In this document: piece by piece, positions 17,899 through 26,901 of the stretch
How positions within the stretch are numbered: the stretch's first letter is position 1
Layout: the number at the start of each line of letters is the position of its first letter
From: an uncultured Fidelibacterota bacterium
GTDB taxonomy: Bacteria; Fidelibacterota; Marinisomatia; Marinisomatales; TCS55
Direction of reading: 5' to 3'
Assembly (NCBI GenBank): GCA_902581045.1
Contig: CACHMU010000006.1
Span: 1 to 57,408, forward strand
DNA: 57,408 bases
Notes under the pieces: model-generated
What the model saw: only the letters and a program-made list of their open reading frames with translations
Database searches by the model: none
What the model was told of the DNA's origin: nothing
Program-made: the position numbers and the translations under genes

Positions 17899-19607
17899 TA
17901 TCCTATAGCAGTATTTTCACCTCTGGAATCTGGTCCTCCCCAAAATCCTTGATCATCTATCATAATACCATTTGCTTCACCAATATTACCTCGTAGTTTT
18001 ACTTCATGGCCTCGTGCGCTTAATCTTTTAATTAATCTTTTTGAAAGACCACGCTGTTCATGGAAAAGCATATCTGGCATCCATTGCGAATGAACCCGCG
18101 GAGAAGAAACAGCTTCTCTTATATCCATCCCATGAATTACAACATTTAATAAATTTTGGAGTACTGTAGTTATTATTGTAGATCCGCCAGGTGTGCCAAG
18201 AATAAGAAATGGTTGACCATCTTTCAAAACTATTGTCGGTGTCATTGAACTTAATGGTCGTTTTTTGGGTTCAATTGCATTTGCTTCATTTCCTAATAGT
18301 CCAAACATATTTGGTTCACCAGGCTTACTAGAAAAATCATCCATTTCATTATTCATTAAGAATCCAGCCCCCGTAATAGTTATTCCATTGCCATAGCCGG
18401 AATTGATTGTTGTAGTTACTGAGACCGCATTCCCTTCTTTATCTACAATTGAATAATGTGTTGTTTCTTCGCTTTGATCTATATATGAATTCCCATGGGA
18501 AATATCTGATGATAATGTTGCCTTACTTAAATCAATTGAACTAACTCTTTCCCTTGCATAATCTTTAGATAATAGCATCCCTTCTGGAACATCCCAAAAA
18601 TCGGCATCTGCTAAATGCTCTGCACGGTCAGCGTAGGCTCTTCTTTCTATTTCTGTGAGAATATGAATATAGTCAATTGAATTGTAGCTCAAATCAATAG
18701 ATAAACTTTCTGATTTATTCATTATTTCATCAAACATATTGAGCATATGTATTAATAAGATACCACCTGAGCTTGGAGGGCCCATTGATAGTATATCGTA
18801 ATTTTGGAAGGATCCTTCTATTGGATCTCTATATAGGGATTTATAGTTTTCCAGATCTTTATGTGTGATCCAACCTCCCACATTTTTCATTTCTTCAACA
18901 ATTAAATCAGCTGTTTTACCTTTATAAAATCCATCGCGGCCATTTTTTACAATTCTTTCCAATGTCTCTGCAAGGTCACTTTGATAAAAAATATCTCCTG
19001 CTTTCCATTTGCGATCATTTCGAGTAAAAATTCTTTTAGTCTCAGCATGTTTGCTGAGACGCTCTTTATTTTTATTGAATCGTTCGGCCTCATAATCTGA
19101 TAAATCAAATCCATTTTTCGCTAAATTGATTGAAGGTCTTAGTAATCTTTCAATCGATATGTTACCAGAGCCATGGTCTTTCCATGCTTTTAATAAACCA
19201 TCAACAGATCCGGGGACCCCGGAAGCAAAATGAGTTGATCTTGATTTGCCTTTTATTATATCCCCATTCTCATCTAAATACATATTTCGTTCAGCCATTG
19301 CAGGGGCCATTTCTCTATAGTCTAAAGTAAAAGTTTTTCCGCTAGAGAATCTTGTCACCATGAATCCACCACCACCAATATTTCCATTAGAAGAAGAAGT
19401 AACAGCAAGCGCAAAGCCTACACCAACAGCTGCATCTACGGCATTACCACCTTCTTTAAGAATATCAATCCCCACTTGAGATGCATGCCAACTTGTAGAC
19501 ACCACCATTCCATTTTCTCCAAATACTGGAGCTTTTCTTACACATGATAAATTTGAGAAATAGATTAATATAAAAATTATTAGATGTTTAAAAATTTTAT
19601 GATTCAT
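17895..19607 (-). CDS. ggt: Gamma-glutamyltransferase/hydrolase
   Basis: Exported autoprocessing N-terminal nucleophile hydrolase that cleaves gamma-glutamyl bonds (for example in glutathione). 570 residues. The N-terminus is a signal peptide ending near SNLSCV, possibly lipidated although the lipobox is imperfect. The autocleavage/nucleophile threonine is Thr382 in EETTHYSIVD; the downstream GNAVSVTTTINSGYG, RPLSSMTPT and GTPGGSTI motifs match the small subunit of the E. coli enzyme closely. It overlaps the D-aminoacylase end by 11 bases, so the two exported hydrolases are coupled, probably for scavenging unusual peptides. Confidence 0.94.
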   Translation of the reverse strand: MNHKIFKHLIIFILIYFSNLSCVRKAPVFGENGMVVSTSWHASQVGIDILKEGGNAVDAAVGVGFALAVTSSSNGNIGGGGFMVTRFSSGKTFTLDYREMAPAMAERNMYLDENGDIIKGKSRSTHFASGVPGSVDGLLKAWKDHGSGNISIERLLRPSINLAKNGFDLSDYEAERFNKNKERLSKHAETKRIFTRNDRKWKAGDIFYQSDLAETLERIVKNGRDGFYKGKTADLIVEEMKNVGGWITHKDLENYKSLYRDPIEGSFQNYDILSMGPPSSGGILLIHMLNMFDEIMNKSESLSIDLSYNSIDYIHILTEIERRAYADRAEHLADADFWDVPEGMLLSKDYARERVSSIDLSKATLSSDISHGNSYIDQSEETTHYSIVDKEGNAVSVTTTINSGYGNGITITGAGFLMNNEMDDFSSKPGEPNMFGLLGNEANAIEPKKRPLSSMTPTIVLKDGQPFLILGTPGGSTIITTVLQNLLNVVIHGMDIREAVSSPRVHSQWMPDMLFHEQRGLSKRLIKRLSARGHEVKLRGNIGEANGIMIDDQGFWGGPDSRGENTAIGY

Positions 19608-21150
19608 GTTTCTTTAAAATCTTTCCATTTAATTTTTTTGAAGAAATTCCATCATTAATGGAAATTGAGCCATTAACGATAACCCATGAAATCCCTGATG
19701 GATATTGATGTGGTTTTTCCCAAGTGGCATTATCAACAATTTTTTCCGGGTCGAATATAACTATATCAGCCCAATGGTCTTTTTCAATTTTCCCACGATT
19801 TTTTAGCCCTAAAACAGAAGCAGGTAAGGTTGTCATTTTACGAATTGCTTCAACCATAGTAATTATACCTTTTTCTCTTACGTATCTTCCTAAAACACGT
19901 GGGTAAGTTCCATAATTTCTTGGATGCGGTTGTGCATTCCCAAATTCAATTGTACTTCCATCAGATGCATGCATTACTTGAGGATGAGCCATAATACGTT
20001 TTACATCGTCTTCATTCAGACAATGATATATGCCTGATCCACCTCCATCATAAACTAGATCCATTAGAACTTCAGCAGCATTCTTTGGAGTTGCTTTTAG
20101 TCCCTTGGAATTTGTTATTTCAGCTAAGTTCATTCCATTATATTCTGTATTCGGTGGATAATTAGCAATCACTATACTAGAAGCTTTGCCACCCCCACGA
20201 TCATAAACAATATTCCATACTATCCCATCTTTAATTTTTTTCCTCTCAGTTGGATTATCTAATCGTTCTTTTAATTTTTTTGTTCCCCCAGATAGAGACC
20301 AGGCTGGAAATACTACTGTTAATCCTGTACTTGTTGCAGTATATGGATATTGATCGGCCGTAATATTTATCCCTTCAGCTTTAGCTTTGTCTATCATTTC
20401 AAGGGTATTTATTGACTGCCCCCACATTGATTTTCCAACTGCTTTATGGTGTGAAATCTGTATAGGTAATTTTGCTTCTCTTCCAATATTTATTGCTTCT
20501 TCAGTTGCTTCAATTAATCCAATACCTTCTTCTCGCATATGTGTTGCATAAAAACCACCATTTTTTGATACTACGGATGCAAGTTTTACAACTTCCTCTG
20601 TATTTGAATATGCTCCAGGAATATATTTTAATCCAGTGGACATGCCAAACGCACCATCATCCATTGAAGCTTGGATAAGCTTTTGCATTTCTTTTAACTC
20701 CTGATCTGAAGCAATTCTATTTTCTGTCCCCATAACCTGCCGGCGAATTGTATTATGACCTATTAATAAAGCTAAATTTGGTCCGATTCCTATAGATTCA
20801 GTTTTGCTAATAAAATCAGAAATGGGGTATGGTGAACTACCACAATTACCCCCAACCATTGTTGTTACACCCTGTTGAAGATAATTTTCAACGGCTGGAA
20901 ACTCTAGGCTTTTACGCTCAGAGTGAGTATGCATATCAATAAAGCCTGGTGCTACAATAAGTTTTTCAGCATTTATTACTTTTGTACCAATAGCATTATC
21001 TTTATTTCCAATTTCAACTATCTTGCCATTTCTAATATATATATTGGATTTGTATAACTTTGAACCTGTACCATCTGCTATATAACCATTAATAATAATT
21101 AAATCATATGTCGTAGAAGTACACGCGCATAAGATAAGTACTAAAATCAA
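19597..21150 (-). CDS. N-acyl-D-amino-acid deacylase family amidohydrolase (lipoprotein)
   Basis: Metal-dependent amidohydrolase releasing D-amino acids or dipeptides from N-acyl forms. About 517 residues. It has the dihydroorotase-like entry IVAPGFIDMHTHSE, then GGNCGSS (bridging cysteine), THMREEG, QISHHKAVG and HASDGS, the ordered metal and catalytic motifs of D-aminoacylase. The N-terminus (LVLILCACTS) is a lipoprotein signal. The start is uncertain: the first conventional codon is TTG at 21150, but the basic residues expected before the signal (KNFKKNLFL) lie upstream in frame without ATG, GTG or TTG. Coupled to ggt downstream. Confidence 0.88.
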   Translation of the reverse strand: MILVLILCACTSTTYDLIIINGYIADGTGSKLYKSNIYIRNGKIVEIGNKDNAIGTKVINAEKLIVAPGFIDMHTHSERKSLEFPAVENYLQQGVTTMVGGNCGSSPYPISDFISKTESIGIGPNLALLIGHNTIRRQVMGTENRIASDQELKEMQKLIQASMDDGAFGMSTGLKYIPGAYSNTEEVVKLASVVSKNGGFYATHMREEGIGLIEATEEAINIGREAKLPIQISHHKAVGKSMWGQSINTLEMIDKAKAEGINITADQYPYTATSTGLTVVFPAWSLSGGTKKLKERLDNPTERKKIKDGIVWNIVYDRGGGKASSIVIANYPPNTEYNGMNLAEITNSKGLKATPKNAAEVLMDLVYDGGGSGIYHCLNEDDVKRIMAHPQVMHASDGSTIEFGNAQPHPRNYGTYPRVLGRYVREKGIITMVEAIRKMTTLPASVLGLKNRGKIEKDHWADIVIFDPEKIVDNATWEKPHQYPSGISWVIVNGSISINDGISSKKLNGKILKKHES

Positions 21151-21163
21151 AAATAAATTTTTC

Positions 21164-21691
21164 TTAAAATTTTTTATTTTTTCTTCCTTTAATTATGTAA
21201 GGTAATAAAAACATATAAAAACCTGTGATCCATAAAACAAAAAGAATAATTCCTGATGGTAAAAAAATCCAAAGTTTTGCATTATCATGAAACCAAGACC
21301 CATCATGAATTTGTTCAATAATATCTGATCTTCTATATGCAACCTGGATTACTTTTCCTGAATATGTATCAATTTGAATTTCCCATCTATTATTACTTCT
21401 TACTTTTACAATCCCTTTACTAATTCTAACATCCAGTCGGTCAATATCATCCCAAGAATTAATTTCTGCCTCTTTAATTGTTTTTGAAATATTAAGTATT
21501 TGTTCAAAAGAGATTGATGGATTATTTGAGATTTGACCAGTGGTTGTTTTTGGTTGAATCCATTGCACGTCCTTTTTTAATTGTAGAAAAATTCCAGTAA
21601 CAATAATTATTAAAACAGGAAATAGTACTACAAAAGAACCCCAGTAGTGAGTTTTCCTAGTCCATTTATTCCAATTAAAATTTTTCCCCAT
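21164..21691 (-). CDS. PepSY-associated membrane protein
   Basis: 175 residues. First membrane segment at about 17-37 (WGSFVVLFPVLIIIVTGIFLQL) preceded by the typical WTRKTHYWG, then a periplasmic PepSY-like region (SFEQILNISKTIKEA... RWEIQIDTYSGKVIQV) and a second membrane segment (WIFLPSGIILFVLWITGFYMFLL) with a basic tail. This is the short PepSY_TM organisation, often tied to peptidase control or iron-reductase systems. It sits 13 bases upstream of the D-aminoacylase. Precise function unknown. Confidence 0.85.
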   Translation of the reverse strand: MGKNFNWNKWTRKTHYWGSFVVLFPVLIIIVTGIFLQLKKDVQWIQPKTTTGQISNNPSISFEQILNISKTIKEAEINSWDDIDRLDVRISKGIVKVRSNNRWEIQIDTYSGKVIQVAYRRSDIIEQIHDGSWFHDNAKLWIFLPSGIILFVLWITGFYMFLLPYIIKGRKNKKF

Positions 21692-21715
21692 TAATACTTT
21701 TTCTTTATTTTTATA

Positions 21716-22468
21716 TCAACTTCTTCGGGATGATAATTTTGCAAGCAACCGCAATATTTCTAAATACAACCAAATTAATGTAACCATCAGTCCAAATGCG
21801 CCATACCATTCCATATATTTAGGGGCACCACGCTCAGCACCTTCTTCAATAAAATCAAAATCCAAAACCAAATTCAAAGCTGCGATTACAACAACACCAA
21901 TGCTAAATAAGATACCCATATTTGAGTTTGAATGAATTAATGGGACTTCAACGCTAAACCAGCTAAGGATCCAGCTAATAAGATACACAAAAGCAATTCC
22001 ACCAGTAGCTGCAACAATACCAAGTTTAAAATTTTCGGTCGCTTTAATTAAGCCTGATCGGTAGGCAAGTAAAAGAGCAGCCAAAGTACCAAAAGTTAGC
22101 ATTACAGCCTGAGTTACTATTCCAGGATACATTGTTTCAAAAAATTTTGAGATGCCCCCAAGAGCTAACCCTTGTAATAACGAATAAATTGGTACAGTAA
22201 ATTTTGCTATATGTGGTTTAAAGGAAGTAATTAATGCAACTATGAAACCTCCAATCATACCAGTTATCATTAATCCACTCGAACGTGGATCACCAGTTGG
22301 AAGGTTCCAAGTAAATAATGCAGTACACATTAGCAATAATAAGGCTAGTCCTGTTTTATTAACTGTTCCCATTATAGTCATCGTTGTACCACTAGCTAAG
22401 TCAAAACCTGTGAAAGTTTTAGCATTTAAGGTTGGATTTCCAGAACGAAGGGTCAAATGATTATTCAT
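21716..22468 (-). CDS. Bax inhibitor-1/YccA-like membrane protein
   Basis: About 250 residues and seven predicted membrane helices. The opening RSGNPTLNAKTFTGF is the hallmark of the bacterial Bax1-I subfamily, and the YGAFGLMVTLIWLYLEILRLL C-terminus also fits. The ATG at 22468 overlaps the glycyl-tRNA synthetase stop by eight bases; an earlier in-frame start (22489) would add only MLIWRIL. Relatives in other bacteria conduct ions such as calcium or interact with FtsH; no role can be read from the neighbourhood. Confidence 0.88.
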   Translation of the reverse strand: MNNHLTLRSGNPTLNAKTFTGFDLASGTTMTIMGTVNKTGLALLLLMCTALFTWNLPTGDPRSSGLMITGMIGGFIVALITSFKPHIAKFTVPIYSLLQGLALGGISKFFETMYPGIVTQAVMLTFGTLAALLLAYRSGLIKATENFKLGIVAATGGIAFVYLISWILSWFSVEVPLIHSNSNMGILFSIGVVVIAALNLVLDFDFIEEGAERGAPKYMEWYGAFGLMVTLIWLYLEILRLLAKLSSRRS

Positions 22469-23792
22469 TAAAATTCTCCATATTAACATTAATTGTTTTA
22501 ATTAATTGATCTATAGGTATTCTATCTTGTTTTTGTGTATCTCTATGTCTAAGAGTTACGGAATTGTCTTTAGATGTTTGATGATCCACAGTTATACAGA
22601 AAGGTGTTCCCGCTTCATCCTGACGGTAATAACGTTTTCCTATAGAACCTTGTTGATCATAGATAGCTTTAAAATGTGGTTTTAAAATATCAAGAATTTG
22701 ACGTCCAATCTCTGGCAAACCATCTTTTTTAATTAGAGGACAAATTACTGCAGTTATTGGAGCTATTTTAGGATGTAATTTCATTACAATACGATTATTC
22801 TCTTGGTCTTCCCAATAACTATGACATAGAACTGCTAATAAAATTCGATTCAAACCTGCAGAAGTTTCAATTATATAAGGAAGAAACCGTTCATTATTTT
22901 CTTGATCGAAGATTTCCATTTTCTTTCCTGAAAATTCTTCATGTTTCGCTAGATCATAATCAGTACGATTATGAATTCCTTCAATCTCAGACCAGCCAAA
23001 TGGAAACTCATATTCTATATCCCAAGCTTCTTTTGCGTAATGCGCAAGTTCATTATTTCCATGTTCATGGAAACGTAGCTTCGAAGAATTAATCCCAAGC
23101 TGTTCATAAAAAGCCATTCGTTCTGTTTTCCAATTTTTTAATTCAGGGTCATCATTCCCTGGTTTAACAAAATATTGCATTTCCATTTGTTCAAATTCAC
23201 GTGTGCGAAAAATAAAATTTCTAGCAACAATTTCATTGCGAAATGCTTTTCCTATTTGCGCAATCCCAAAAGGAATCTTTAATCGCATTGCATTTTGTAC
23301 TAAAAGATAATTCACATAAATACCTTGTGCAGTCTCGGGTCTTAAAAAAGCAATATTTGATTCATCTTCAATAGGTCCAACATTGGTTTTGAACATTAAA
23401 TTAAATTGCCGGGGTTCTGTTAGTTTCCCAGTATTACCGCATTTTGGGCATTGGATCTCCAACCAATTTATTTTATCTCTATCGTTTTCTATTAATTCAT
23501 CAGCACGATAACGTGATTTACATTCTTTACAATCCACTAATGGATCATTAAACGCTCCGACGTGTCCTGAAGCTTCCCAAATTTTTGGATGCATTAAGAT
23601 TCCACTATCAAGACCAACAATATTTTCATGTAATTGAGTCATATTACGCCACCACAATTGTGAAATATTATTTTTTAAAGTAATGCCTAAAGGGCCATAG
23701 TCGTAAATAGCTCCAAATCCACCATAAATTTCAGAACTCTGAAAAACAAATCCTCGACGTTTACATAGAGATACAATTTTATCAATACTCAT
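22461..23792 (-). CDS. glyS: Glycyl-tRNA synthetase, dimeric (eukaryote/archaea-like) type
   Basis: Class II synthetase of 443 residues. The start (SLCKRRGFVFQSSEIYGGFGAIYDYGPLG) and motif 2 (FRNEIVARNFIFRTREFEQMEMQYFV) are diagnostic for the alpha2 form rather than the alpha2beta2 form of Proteobacteria. A zinc-binding region is visible (CKECKSRYRAD with CPKCG). The C-terminal anticodon-binding domain begins about residue 345. The gene follows ccmH-like after 106 bases, containing an AT-only palindrome at 23857-23874, and overlaps the Bax1-I gene. Confidence 0.96.
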   Translation of the reverse strand: MSIDKIVSLCKRRGFVFQSSEIYGGFGAIYDYGPLGITLKNNISQLWWRNMTQLHENIVGLDSGILMHPKIWEASGHVGAFNDPLVDCKECKSRYRADELIENDRDKINWLEIQCPKCGNTGKLTEPRQFNLMFKTNVGPIEDESNIAFLRPETAQGIYVNYLLVQNAMRLKIPFGIAQIGKAFRNEIVARNFIFRTREFEQMEMQYFVKPGNDDPELKNWKTERMAFYEQLGINSSKLRFHEHGNNELAHYAKEAWDIEYEFPFGWSEIEGIHNRTDYDLAKHEEFSGKKMEIFDQENNERFLPYIIETSAGLNRILLAVLCHSYWEDQENNRIVMKLHPKIAPITAVICPLIKKDGLPEIGRQILDILKPHFKAIYDQQGSIGKRYYRQDEAGTPFCITVDHQTSKDNSVTLRHRDTQKQDRIPIDQLIKTINVNMENFNE

Positions 23793-23898
23793 TTTATTTT
23801 ATTAATCTTCGCAGATTTATTAATTAATAGTTATAAAGAAGTTAGGAAAAATATAATCTATTTATAAATAGATGGTATAATATTAGGCTAGAGAAAAT

Positions 23899-24325
23899 TT
23901 AATCGAACTCTTTGAGCTCTCGTTCAATATCATCATTGTATTTAATTTTTTTATTTGAATAATTTTTTATAGTTGAAATTTCTTTTTTCCCAGTTTTCAT
24001 ATATGTTATGATTATACCTAGTCCCATCAGGCTAATAAAAAAGGGAGCAAGCCAAGCAAAAATATTAAAGCCTTCTACGACAGGAGTTGACAAAACACGC
24101 TCTCCATATTTATCAGTAAAATAACTTAAAATTTCTGGTTTGCTTTTACCATTATTAACCATGCTTGCAATCTCAATTTCCATTTCCTTGTTACCATGAT
24201 CATAAACTGTACCGGTCCAACAACATGTTGCCATTAAACTTTGTTCAATATCAATAATTAGTTCATTTTTTTCATCAGCATTTAAGATAGCAAAAAAAAT
24301 AGTTATTAATAAAATTTTTTTTCAT
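23899..24325 (-). CDS. CcmH-like cytochrome c biogenesis protein, start frame disrupted by an A8 run
   Basis: The open part from the ATG at 24234 (111 residues) has the CcmH pattern: MATCCWTGTVYDHGN, NNGKSKPEILSYFTDKYGERVL, then one membrane segment (WLAPFFISLMGLGIIITYMK). CcmH normally has CxxC (LRCPxCQ); here two adjacent cysteines replace it. Upstream in the same frame lies a clear signal peptide, KKILLITIFFAILNA, but no usable start. The ATG at 24325-24323, overlapping the topA stop as ATGA, is followed by A8 (24315-24322) and is one base out of frame. With seven A residues it would read MKKILLITIFF directly into this frame. Sequencing error, decay, or slippage are all possible. Confidence 0.72.
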
Positions 24326-26835
24326 TTCTTTTTAGCCCTTTTCCTTTTTTTCCTTGGTGGAGCAGCTCGTTTCTTGTTAATAATTTCTACGGCTTCTTCT
24401 AATGAGAGCTTTTCAGGATCAGCATCTCTGGGCAATGATGCATTTACTTTACCATCGGTCATATAAGGTCCATAACGTCCATCTTTTAGAATTAGTGTTT
24501 CTCCTGTTTCAGGATGATCTCCTAAAGTTCTTAATTCTTGGGGGCCACTTGAACGTTTTTTTATGAGTTCTAAAGCATCACTTAATTCTATAGTAAGTGG
24601 CGACATATTTGGTGGGATACGACCATTTTTACCTTTCCCGGCTGTGACATACGGACCAAAACGCCCATAATCGGCTTTCACTTCTTCATTCGTTTCAGGA
24701 TGTAAACCTAATGTCCGAGGAAGTGCAATCAATTTTTGTCCAAGTTCTAGATTAACTTCAGATAGATCTGTACCTTTGGGGATTGCTTTTCTTTTACTAG
24801 TTTCTCCTAATTGGACATACGGTCCATATGGGCCGCTCTTTAAAAATATTTTTTCTCCAGATTCTGAGTCAATTCCAAGTTCTTTGTCTTCATTTATTTC
24901 TTCATTTAATATTTCTAAAGCTTTGTCAATATTAATATCACCAAGAAAAATATTTTGTGGAATAGCTTTTCTAGTTTCACCTTGTTGAACAAATGGTCCA
25001 TATTGGCCTACACGAATTTCAATTGGTTCGCCGTCATTTTCAAATTGAACTGAGCATGCTTTCCCTATATCAACTTTATCATCAAGCATAGTCTCAAGAC
25101 CTGTTTGGTTTTCAGATCCAAAATAAAAATCTTTCATGAAAGGAGTCGCATCTTTTTCTCCTCTTGAAATTGCATCTAACCCATCTTCCATATTTGCAGT
25201 AAACTGAGTATTAACTAGTTCTGTAAAGTGGTTTTCTAATAGTTGTGTTACTGCAACACCAAGGAAAGTTGGGGTAAGTTTTCCGCGATCCCTTTGGACA
25301 TAGGTTCGGTAAACGATTGTATCAATTATGTTTGCAAAAGTAGATGGGCGACCTATACCTTGAGCTTCTAATTCTTTTACTAAAGATGCCTCGGTAAATC
25401 TTGCAGGAGGCTTTGTAAAATGTTCATCTGAAACAAGCTCATCGCAATTTAAGCTTTGACCTTTTGTCATATCTGGCAGAATGGTCTCCTGATCTTCAGT
25501 AACTCCATTTCTTTTATCTGTGCTTTCAACATAAGCTGCCATATATCCTGGGAAAATAATTTTTTTACCATTAGCTCTAAATAATGATTGTTGATTTTCT
25601 ATCGAAATAGCGATTTGTTTTATTTTAGCGGATTTCATTTGAGATGCTAAAGTTCTTTTACGAATTAGATCATAAAGCTTAGCTGCATCTTCATCTATTG
25701 TATTTTTCACTTGGTCAACTGAAGCAAAATTAATTCCGGCAGGTCGAATTGCTTCATGGGCTTCTTGAGCATTTTTTACTTTTGTTTTATAAACTTTAGG
25801 TTGGTCAGGTAAATATTCCTTTCCGAACCTAGATATAATCTCATTTTGAGATCCTTTAACTCCTTCATCAGAAAGAAAAGTAGAGTCAGTTCTCATGTAT
25901 GTAATGAAACCATTTTCATAAAGTCTTTGTGCAGTTCGCATTGTTTTTCTAGCCGAAGACCGTAGTTTTCGAGCTGCTTCTTGTTGCAGTGTCGATGTTG
26001 TAAATGGTGGTTTAGGATTGGAGTTTTTAATTTTTTCTTCAATATTTGAAACTACAAAATCACCCTGATTCAGCTCTTTTACTAATTCATCTGCTTGTGC
26101 TTTAGATAATAAAAGAACATCAGATTTTTTTAATTTTCCTGAATCAGGATCAAAATCTTTTCCGGTGGCAATTCTTTTGCCATCTAATTGGATTAATGTG
26201 GAAGAAAAAGAATTTCCATTAATACTAAATGTTGCTTTTAAATCATAATAATTGGCTGCATGAAAAGACTGTCTCAATCTTTCTCTTTGGACAATTATTC
26301 TAAGCGCAGCAGACTGCACTCTCCCTGCTGAAAGTGAGACCTGAACAAATTTCATATTCTTTTTTAAACAACTCCAAAGAACACGGGAAACTTTATATCC
26401 CACTAATCGATCAATCACGCGACGAGCAGTTCGAGCACTTACCATATCTTTGTCAATGGGCCTAGGTGAATTCATCCCTTCAGCGACACCCTCTTTGGTG
26501 ATTTCAGTAAATTGAACACGAGAAATTTTATCTTTATCGACTTCACTGGCAATATGAGCAGCTATGGCTTCTCCTTCGCGATCAGGATCAGTAGCAATTA
26601 CTACCCGATCGGTTTTATTTGCTAGATCAATTAATTCTTTAAAAAAGGATTCTTTGTCAGGTAAAATATCTTCAACAATTGCAAAATTGTTTTCAACATC
26701 TACACCTAAATCTTTTTTGGGAAGATCTTTAATATGTCCAATTGAAGCTAAAACTTCATATTTATCATCAAGATATTTTGATATTGTTTTTGCTTTTGAA
26801 GGAGACTCAACAATTATAAGAGGTTTATTATTCAT
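24322..26835 (-). CDS. topA: DNA topoisomerase I
   Basis: Type IA topoisomerase relaxing negative supercoils. The Toprim domain begins with LIIVESPSKAKTI and contains ATDPDREGEAIAAHI; the active-site tyrosine is Tyr313 in ITYMRTDST. The C-terminus lacks Cys4 zinc fingers and instead has four Toprim_C_rpt-type repeats recognisable by GQYGPFVQ, GPYGPYVQ, GRFGPYVT and GRYGPYMT, then a Lys/Arg-rich tail. 837 residues from the ATG at 26835; the frame also opens at a TTG three codons earlier. The stop overlaps the ATG of the ccmH-like gene. Confidence 0.97.
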   Translation of the reverse strand: MNNKPLIIVESPSKAKTISKYLDDKYEVLASIGHIKDLPKKDLGVDVENNFAIVEDILPDKESFFKELIDLANKTDRVVIATDPDREGEAIAAHIASEVDKDKISRVQFTEITKEGVAEGMNSPRPIDKDMVSARTARRVIDRLVGYKVSRVLWSCLKKNMKFVQVSLSAGRVQSAALRIIVQRERLRQSFHAANYYDLKATFSINGNSFSSTLIQLDGKRIATGKDFDPDSGKLKKSDVLLLSKAQADELVKELNQGDFVVSNIEEKIKNSNPKPPFTTSTLQQEAARKLRSSARKTMRTAQRLYENGFITYMRTDSTFLSDEGVKGSQNEIISRFGKEYLPDQPKVYKTKVKNAQEAHEAIRPAGINFASVDQVKNTIDEDAAKLYDLIRKRTLASQMKSAKIKQIAISIENQQSLFRANGKKIIFPGYMAAYVESTDKRNGVTEDQETILPDMTKGQSLNCDELVSDEHFTKPPARFTEASLVKELEAQGIGRPSTFANIIDTIVYRTYVQRDRGKLTPTFLGVAVTQLLENHFTELVNTQFTANMEDGLDAISRGEKDATPFMKDFYFGSENQTGLETMLDDKVDIGKACSVQFENDGEPIEIRVGQYGPFVQQGETRKAIPQNIFLGDINIDKALEILNEEINEDKELGIDSESGEKIFLKSGPYGPYVQLGETSKRKAIPKGTDLSEVNLELGQKLIALPRTLGLHPETNEEVKADYGRFGPYVTAGKGKNGRIPPNMSPLTIELSDALELIKKRSSGPQELRTLGDHPETGETLILKDGRYGPYMTDGKVNASLPRDADPEKLSLEEAVEIINKKRAAPPRKKRKRAKKK

Positions 26836-26901
26836 TATTTCCAATTAGCTAAATACAATTAATTCATTCATTTTCGCGCGCGTATATTAATGTAATTGAA
26901 A

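Noticed and set aside
23857-23874. Perfect AT-only palindrome ATCTATTTATAAATAGAT before glycyl-tRNA synthetase
   Set aside because: It contains only two G/C pairs and such palindromes are expected by chance in AT-rich intergenic DNA; it also lacks a T-tract.
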